Source: Brevundimonas albigilva (lineage in GTDB: Bacteria > Pseudomonadota > Alphaproteobacteria > Caulobacterales > Caulobacteraceae). Taken from it: a stretch of 64,000 nt of DNA. Location: positions 682,001-746,000 of the forward strand of contig NZ_CP097298.1 of assembly GCF_023503965.1 (NCBI RefSeq). Direction: 5' to 3'. Below are positions 59,965 to 64,000 of the stretch, one piece after another (positions within the stretch are counted from its first letter, which is position 1; every line of letters begins with the position of its first letter). The position numbers and the translations under genes are program-made. A model generated the notes under the pieces. The model did not search any database and was not told where the DNA came from. It saw nothing but the letters and a program-made list of their open reading frames with translations.

Positions 59965-60708
59965 ATGGCCAAGCTGGATGGCAAAGTCGCTCTCGTCACC
60001 GGGGGCTCCAAGGGCATCGGCGCCGCCATCGCCGCCGCCCTCGCCGCCGAGGGCGCAAGGGTCGTGGTCAACTACGCGTCGAGCAAGGCCGGGGCCGACG
60101 CCGTCGTCGCGGCCATACGCTCTGCGGGCGGAGAAGCGATCGCCGTTCAGGCCGACGTGTCCGACGCGGACCAGGCCCAGGCCCTGGTGACGCGCGCCGT
60201 TCAGGAATTCGGCCGGCTCGACGTGCTGGTCAACAACTCCGGCGTCTATGAGATGGGGCCGCTCGAGCAGATGACCCAGGACCAATATCGCCGGATGTTC
60301 GATATCAACGTGCTGGGCGTCCTGCTGACGACCCAGGCGGCGCTGGACCATCTGGGCGAAGGCGGGAGCGTCATCAACGTCTCGTCGTCGATCACCACGA
60401 TCGCGCCGGCGAACTCGGCCGTCTACACCGGCAGCAAGGGCGCCGTGGACGCCATCACGCGTGTCCTGGCCAAGGAGTTGGGTCCGCGCGGCATCCGCGT
60501 CAATGCGATCCTTCCGGGCATGGTCGAGACCGAAGGCTCCATCGCGGCCGGTTACATCGGCTCGGACATGCAGACGGGCATCGTGGCCATGACGCCGCTT
60601 GGGCGTGTCGGCCAGCCGGACGACATCTCCGGCGTGGCGGTGTTCCTGGCGTCGGATGACGCCGGCTGGGTGACGGGACAGCTGCTGTCGGCCAGCGGCG
60701 GCCTGTGA
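59965..60708 (+). CDS. Short-chain dehydrogenase/reductase
   Basis: 247 residues. NAD(P) motif VTGGSKGIGAA, NNSG, catalytic Ser in NVSSS, and YTGSK with the Tyr and Lys. Classical SDR of the 3-oxoacyl-ACP reductase-like group. Likely repressed by the divergent ArsR-type regulator, in which case it would be induced by an unknown compound. Confidence 0.92.
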   Translation: MAKLDGKVALVTGGSKGIGAAIAAALAAEGARVVVNYASSKAGADAVVAAIRSAGGEAIAVQADVSDADQAQALVTRAVQEFGRLDVLVNNSGVYEMGPLEQMTQDQYRRMFDINVLGVLLTTQAALDHLGEGGSVINVSSSITTIAPANSAVYTGSKGAVDAITRVLAKELGPRGIRVNAILPGMVETEGSIAAGYIGSDMQTGIVAMTPLGRVGQPDDISGVAVFLASDDAGWVTGQLLSASGGL

Positions 60709-60726
60709 CCTGCGGCGGGAAGGGCG

Positions 60727-61233
60727 CTAGCCGCCCTTCTTCAGCATCTTCATCAGGCCGCTGGTCTGGGCCTCGGGCTTCGGCGAGCCCGGGCAGCGGC
60801 CCAGACGGGTCGCGGCATCGCCTGAACGATCCAGATAGACCAAGCTCAGCATGTCGCCGCTGACGGCCGCGAACACCCGCTCGCGCCGCGTCCGGCCCTC
60901 GGCGGCGCAGACCAGGGACAGTTCGTAGCCGCTGGCGACCTCGGCGATCCGCTCGATGTCGCAGCGGTTCTCGTAGCCCTCGAAGCGCATCGGCGTGATG
61001 TCGATGGGCCGCTTGTCGCCCTGCGGATCGACGCACCAGGCGGCGCTGGCCGCCCACCGTCCCACGAAGCTCTTGGCGCCGCGATTGGCCAGGGACGACG
61101 GCCCCGGCGCCTGGATCTCCTGCAGGGCGTCCGGGGATTGGACCGGCCGGGCGGGCTCGTCTGGCGGATTGACGGTCCCCGGACCGCAGGCGGCGAGCAG
61201 CAGGGCCAGGAGCAGCGGCGAGGACGATTTCAT
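60727..61233 (-). CDS. Hypothetical lipoprotein
   Basis: 168 residues. Signal with lipobox LAAC (Cys16). The body (SFVGRWAASAAWCVDPQGDKRPIDITPMRFEGYENRCDIERI) has several Cys and ends in a basic tail (MKMLKKGG). It has the layout of small META/lipocalin-like envelope proteins, but I do not recognise the family. Confidence 0.7.
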   Translation of the reverse strand: MKSSSPLLLALLLAACGPGTVNPPDEPARPVQSPDALQEIQAPGPSSLANRGAKSFVGRWAASAAWCVDPQGDKRPIDITPMRFEGYENRCDIERIAEVASGYELSLVCAAEGRTRRERVFAAVSGDMLSLVYLDRSGDAATRLGRCPGSPKPEAQTSGLMKMLKKGG

Positions 61234-61277
61234 CCCGCCCTAACGCCCAAGGCCAAGCTGGGGTTCAGCCCCAGCCC

Positions 61278-62884
61278 TCAGCGGGAAGACCGCGCCGCCT
61301 CGCTGCGCGCGCGGACCTGGCCGAACTCCGACGTGGGCTTCCAGGTCGGCCATTCGTCGCCATTGGCCAGGTTCAGGCCCAGGCGATACAGCAGGGTCAG
61401 GTTCTCGACCGCGCTGGTCAGATCCCAGTCGGCCGACCATTCGTCCGACGGCTGGTGATAGACACGGCCGAAGCGTTCGCGCCACGCTGCCCAGCCGGCT
61501 TCCTTGCCGCCGCCCACGAAATCCACCCCATGCCAGGGCATCAGGGCCGGCACGCCCGCCCGCGCGAACGGGAAGTGGTCGGAGCGGTAGTAGAAGCCCT
61601 GCTGCGGCTGGCCGTCGTCCGACACATAACGCCCCTCGGCCCTGGCCAGGGCGTCCAGGTCGTCCTCCAGCGTGTTCTGGCCCTTGCCGAAGATCGGAAC
61701 ATCGCGCGTCGGCCCGGACAGCGGCAGCATGTCGATGTTGATGTCGGCGACCGTCGTCTCCAGCGGATAGACCGGATCGGCGACATAGGCGTAGGCGCCC
61801 AGCAGCCCCATCTCCTCGGCGGCCATGTGGGCGAAGACGATGGTGCGCTCCGGCCGGGGCGCCTTGGACAGTTCGCGCGCCATCTCCAGCACGCCGATGG
61901 TTCCCGAGGCGTTGTCCCAGGCGCCGTTGAAGATCGTGTCCTCGCCGCCCGCATGCTCGCCGCCGACCCCGATATGGTCCCAGTGGGCCGAATAGACGAT
62001 GACCTCGTCCGGCCGCCGGCTTCCCTCGATCCGGGCCAGCAGATTGTGCGTGACCAGGGTGTCGATGGTTTCCGACTGACGCGCCGTCAGGGTCGCGCCC
62101 GTCAGTTCAAAGGCCTTGAAGCGTCCGTCCTGCCCGCCCGTCAGGCGCGCCGGATCGACCCCCGCCGCCTGGGCCAGCCGCGCCTTGCCCGCCTCGTCCA
62201 GGGTGGCGATGAACTCCAGGTCGGCCGCGCCGGGGGTCAGGATGCGTTGATCCGCCCCGCCCCGCGCGCGCGCCCAGCCGCGTTCGCCCGCCAGGATCAC
62301 CAGGCCGACCGCGCCCCGGCGGAAGGCCTCGTCGGCCTTGTAGCCCGCCGACTGGTAGTGGGTCGTGTAGGCGCCGTTGAACAGGTCGCCGTCCGGCTCG
62401 CCCTCGACCACCACCACGACCTTGCCGCGCACGTCGACATCGCCATAGTCGTCCCAGCCCCGCTCGGGCGCGGTGACGCCGAAGCCGGCGAAGACCAGGG
62501 GCGCATCCGAGACGTCGGCCCGGCCGTCGTTGGTTGCGGCGCGCACGATCGCGTCCGTCCCCAGCACCAGCGGATAGGCTTGGCCGTCCGCTCCGGTCAG
62601 CGACAGGGCCGCGGCGCCCTGGACCGGGGTGTAACGCCTCAGTTCGATGCGTTGCCGCCACTGACCGTCCGGGCCCCGGGCTGCAGCCCCATCGCTTCAT
62701 ACTGCGCCTGCAGGAAGGCCAGCGTCTTCTCTTCCCCCTCCGTGCCCGGCTTGCGACCCTGAAAGTCGTCGGCGCTGATGACGCGGATTTCGTCGGACAG
62801 GCGTTGGGCGGAAAAGTCCTGGGCCGCCGCCGCGGTGGCGATCATCGCCGCGACGGCGACGCTGGTGGCGAGCAAAAAGCGCAT
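61278..62884 (-). CDS. M28 family metallopeptidase, frameshifted as read
   Basis: About 535 residues from ATG 62884, with a signal peptide (LLATSVAVAAMIATAAAAQ). The N-terminal part ends in a shift in the run near 62671-62673; one more C joins QPGA to PDGQWRQRIEL. A PA domain follows (RGKVVVVVEGEPDGDLF), then the peptidase with zinc ligands in SAHWDHIGVGG, NGAWDNASGT (bridging Asp), AAEEMGLLGA (catalytic Glu and ligand) and VYHQPSDE. Exported aminopeptidase. Confidence 0.9.
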
Positions 62885-62959
62885 CGAAAACTCTCGGTGA
62901 CAGACGGCCGAAGCTGTAAGGCGGCGATGCAAGGCGGCCGCCTTACATTTTCGTCATCT

Positions 62960-64000
62960 TCAGTCCTGGCGCTGGCCCGCCGTCTCGGCGCGGACCGGGC
63001 CGAACTCCGATCCGGTCTTCCATTCCGGCCAGTCGCGGCCGTTCGCCAGGGCGCGGCCGACATCGTAGAACACCGTCAGGTCCTCGATCATGCCGCTGTA
63101 GTCCCAGTCCGGCGACCATTCGTCGGCCGCCTGGTGGTAGCGCTTGGCGCCGTATTCGCTGCGGGCCGCCTCGCGCGCGGCGATCGGTTCGTCGCGGAAT
63201 TCGCCCCGGCTGCCGGCGTAGGCCATCGGCACGCCGCGCTTGGCCAGCGGGAAGTGGTCCGACCGGTAATAGGTGCCCGCCGCGTTTTCGTGATCCGGGA
63301 CCAGGACGCGCCCCTGGGGCTGGATGGCGGCCGCCAGCCTTTCATCGAAGTCCGACTGGCCATAGCCCGTCACGCCCAGGCCGGTGACACGGCCATAGAC
63401 GTTCATCGAATCCATGTTGAAGCCGCCGACCGTCTTCGCCAGCGGATAGACCGGATTGACGGCGTAGTATTCCGAACCCAGCAAGCCGCTTTCCTCGGCG
63501 GTGAAGCTGATCATCACCACCGACCGCTCGGTGCGGGGCGCCCGCCCGAACATCCGCGCCAGCTCCAGCAGGCCCGCCGTGCCCGAGGCGTTGTCCACCG
63601 CCCCGTTGAAGATGCGGTCGCCGGTCGCGTCCGGCTCGCCCATGCCGATGTGATCCCAGTGGGCGGTGTAGAGCACCGTCTCGTCCGGGTGGGTCGTCCC
63701 CGGCAGGCGGGCGATGACGTTGTGGGTGGTGACCTGGCTGGTCGCCACGTCGAACTCGGTCGAGAAGGACGCGCCGGGCAGCGGGACCGGCTGGAAGTCG
63801 CGGCGGCGCGCCTGGGCCTTCAACGCCTCGAAATCCAGTCCCGCGCGGCGGAACAGGTCCACGGCCACGTCGCGCTGGATCCAGCCCTCCATCGCCACGC
63901 GCTCGGCCGCCGCATTCTGGCGCAGGATGTCGAACTGGGGCACGCCCCAGGAGTTGGCCACCGTCGCCCAGCCGTACGAGGCCGGCGCCGTCTCGTGCAC
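62960..64000 (-). CDS. Second M28 family metallopeptidase, 5' end outside window
   Basis: 346 visible residues; the frame is still open at the window edge, so the N terminus is missing. TAHWDHIGMGE, NGAVDNASGTAG, FTAEESGLLGSEYYA and RYHQAADE are the zinc and catalytic blocks. It is a paralogue of the gene at 61278-62884, in tandem on the same strand 75 bases away. Confidence 0.9.
   Translation of the reverse strand: MHETAPASYGWATVANSWGVPQFDILRQNAAAERVAMEGWIQRDVAVDLFRRAGLDFEALKAQARRRDFQPVPLPGASFSTEFDVATSQVTTHNVIARLPGTTHPDETVLYTAHWDHIGMGEPDATGDRIFNGAVDNASGTAGLLELARMFGRAPRTERSVVMISFTAEESGLLGSEYYAVNPVYPLAKTVGGFNMDSMNVYGRVTGLGVTGYGQSDFDERLAAAIQPQGRVLVPDHENAAGTYYRSDHFPLAKRGVPMAYAGSRGEFRDEPIAAREAARSEYGAKRYHQAADEWSPDWDYSGMIEDLTVFYDVGRALANGRDWPEWKTGSEFGPVRAETAGQRQD

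Overview
The window (about 67-68% GC by eye) looks like a chromosome segment of a Caulobacterales bacterium, most likely Brevundimonas. The signs are a sciP gene with a CtrA-type box beside the hook genes, sigma-54 class III flagellar promoters with IHF and ftr-like sites, a class I lysyl-tRNA synthetase, and GANTC-style cell-cycle sites. This is inference from gene content; no 16S or tRNA gene is present.

Layout. (1) 1-12,490 is the right-hand part of an integrated genomic island. It holds a coiled-coil protein cut by the window edge, a large N6-adenine DNA methyltransferase followed by a small PD-(D/E)XK nuclease-like protein (a candidate restriction or defence module), a DUF2026 protein, a ParB-like protein, two cargo genes (one an HNH-like zinc protein), decayed small ORFs, an AlpA-type regulator and a P4-type tyrosine integrase whose 5' end faces the 3' end of guaA. 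(2) 12,490-20,240 is core: guaA, an MTA/SAH nucleosidase-like gene, rsmB (3' end broken by a REP-like palindromic element), a MAPEG protein, guaB, a double-DUF2061 membrane protein, rlmE and a cyclophilin. (3) 20,480-25,380: 3-oxoacid CoA-transferase subunits and an Mla/MCE lipid transport operon. (4) 25,600-28,300: UdgX plus its partner radical SAM protein. (5) 28,360-36,790: flgL-flgK divergent from fliK-flgD-flgE, then sciP. (6) 36,870-46,620: mnmA, regulators, thioesterases, queC-queE-queD, a hybrid histidine kinase and an MBL-fold exonuclease. (7) 46,780-52,660: small hypothetical genes, an S24 repressor, an SH3 protein, lysK and queA. (8) 52,657-64,000: PBP1A, ohr, an FAD monooxygenase, cobS, ychF, an ArsR/SDR pair and two tandem M28 peptidases, the second cut by the window end.

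A dominant technical feature is single-base indels, mostly in short C or G runs, that break at least 13 otherwise intact genes, including housekeeping genes such as queA, rsmB and the PBP1A gene. They occur equally in island and core, so I read them as sequencing or assembly errors and describe each broken gene as one locus. The stop codons at 10,254-10,543 are different: they are in-frame stops, not indels, and look like real decay.

The most interesting items are the methyltransferase/nuclease module with its unusual upstream partner, the island junction at guaA, the palindromic element that removed the C terminus of RsmB (with a second copy beside lysK), a 36-bp direct repeat before the CoA-transferase operon, and a very well preserved flaN/flbG-type flagellar control region.
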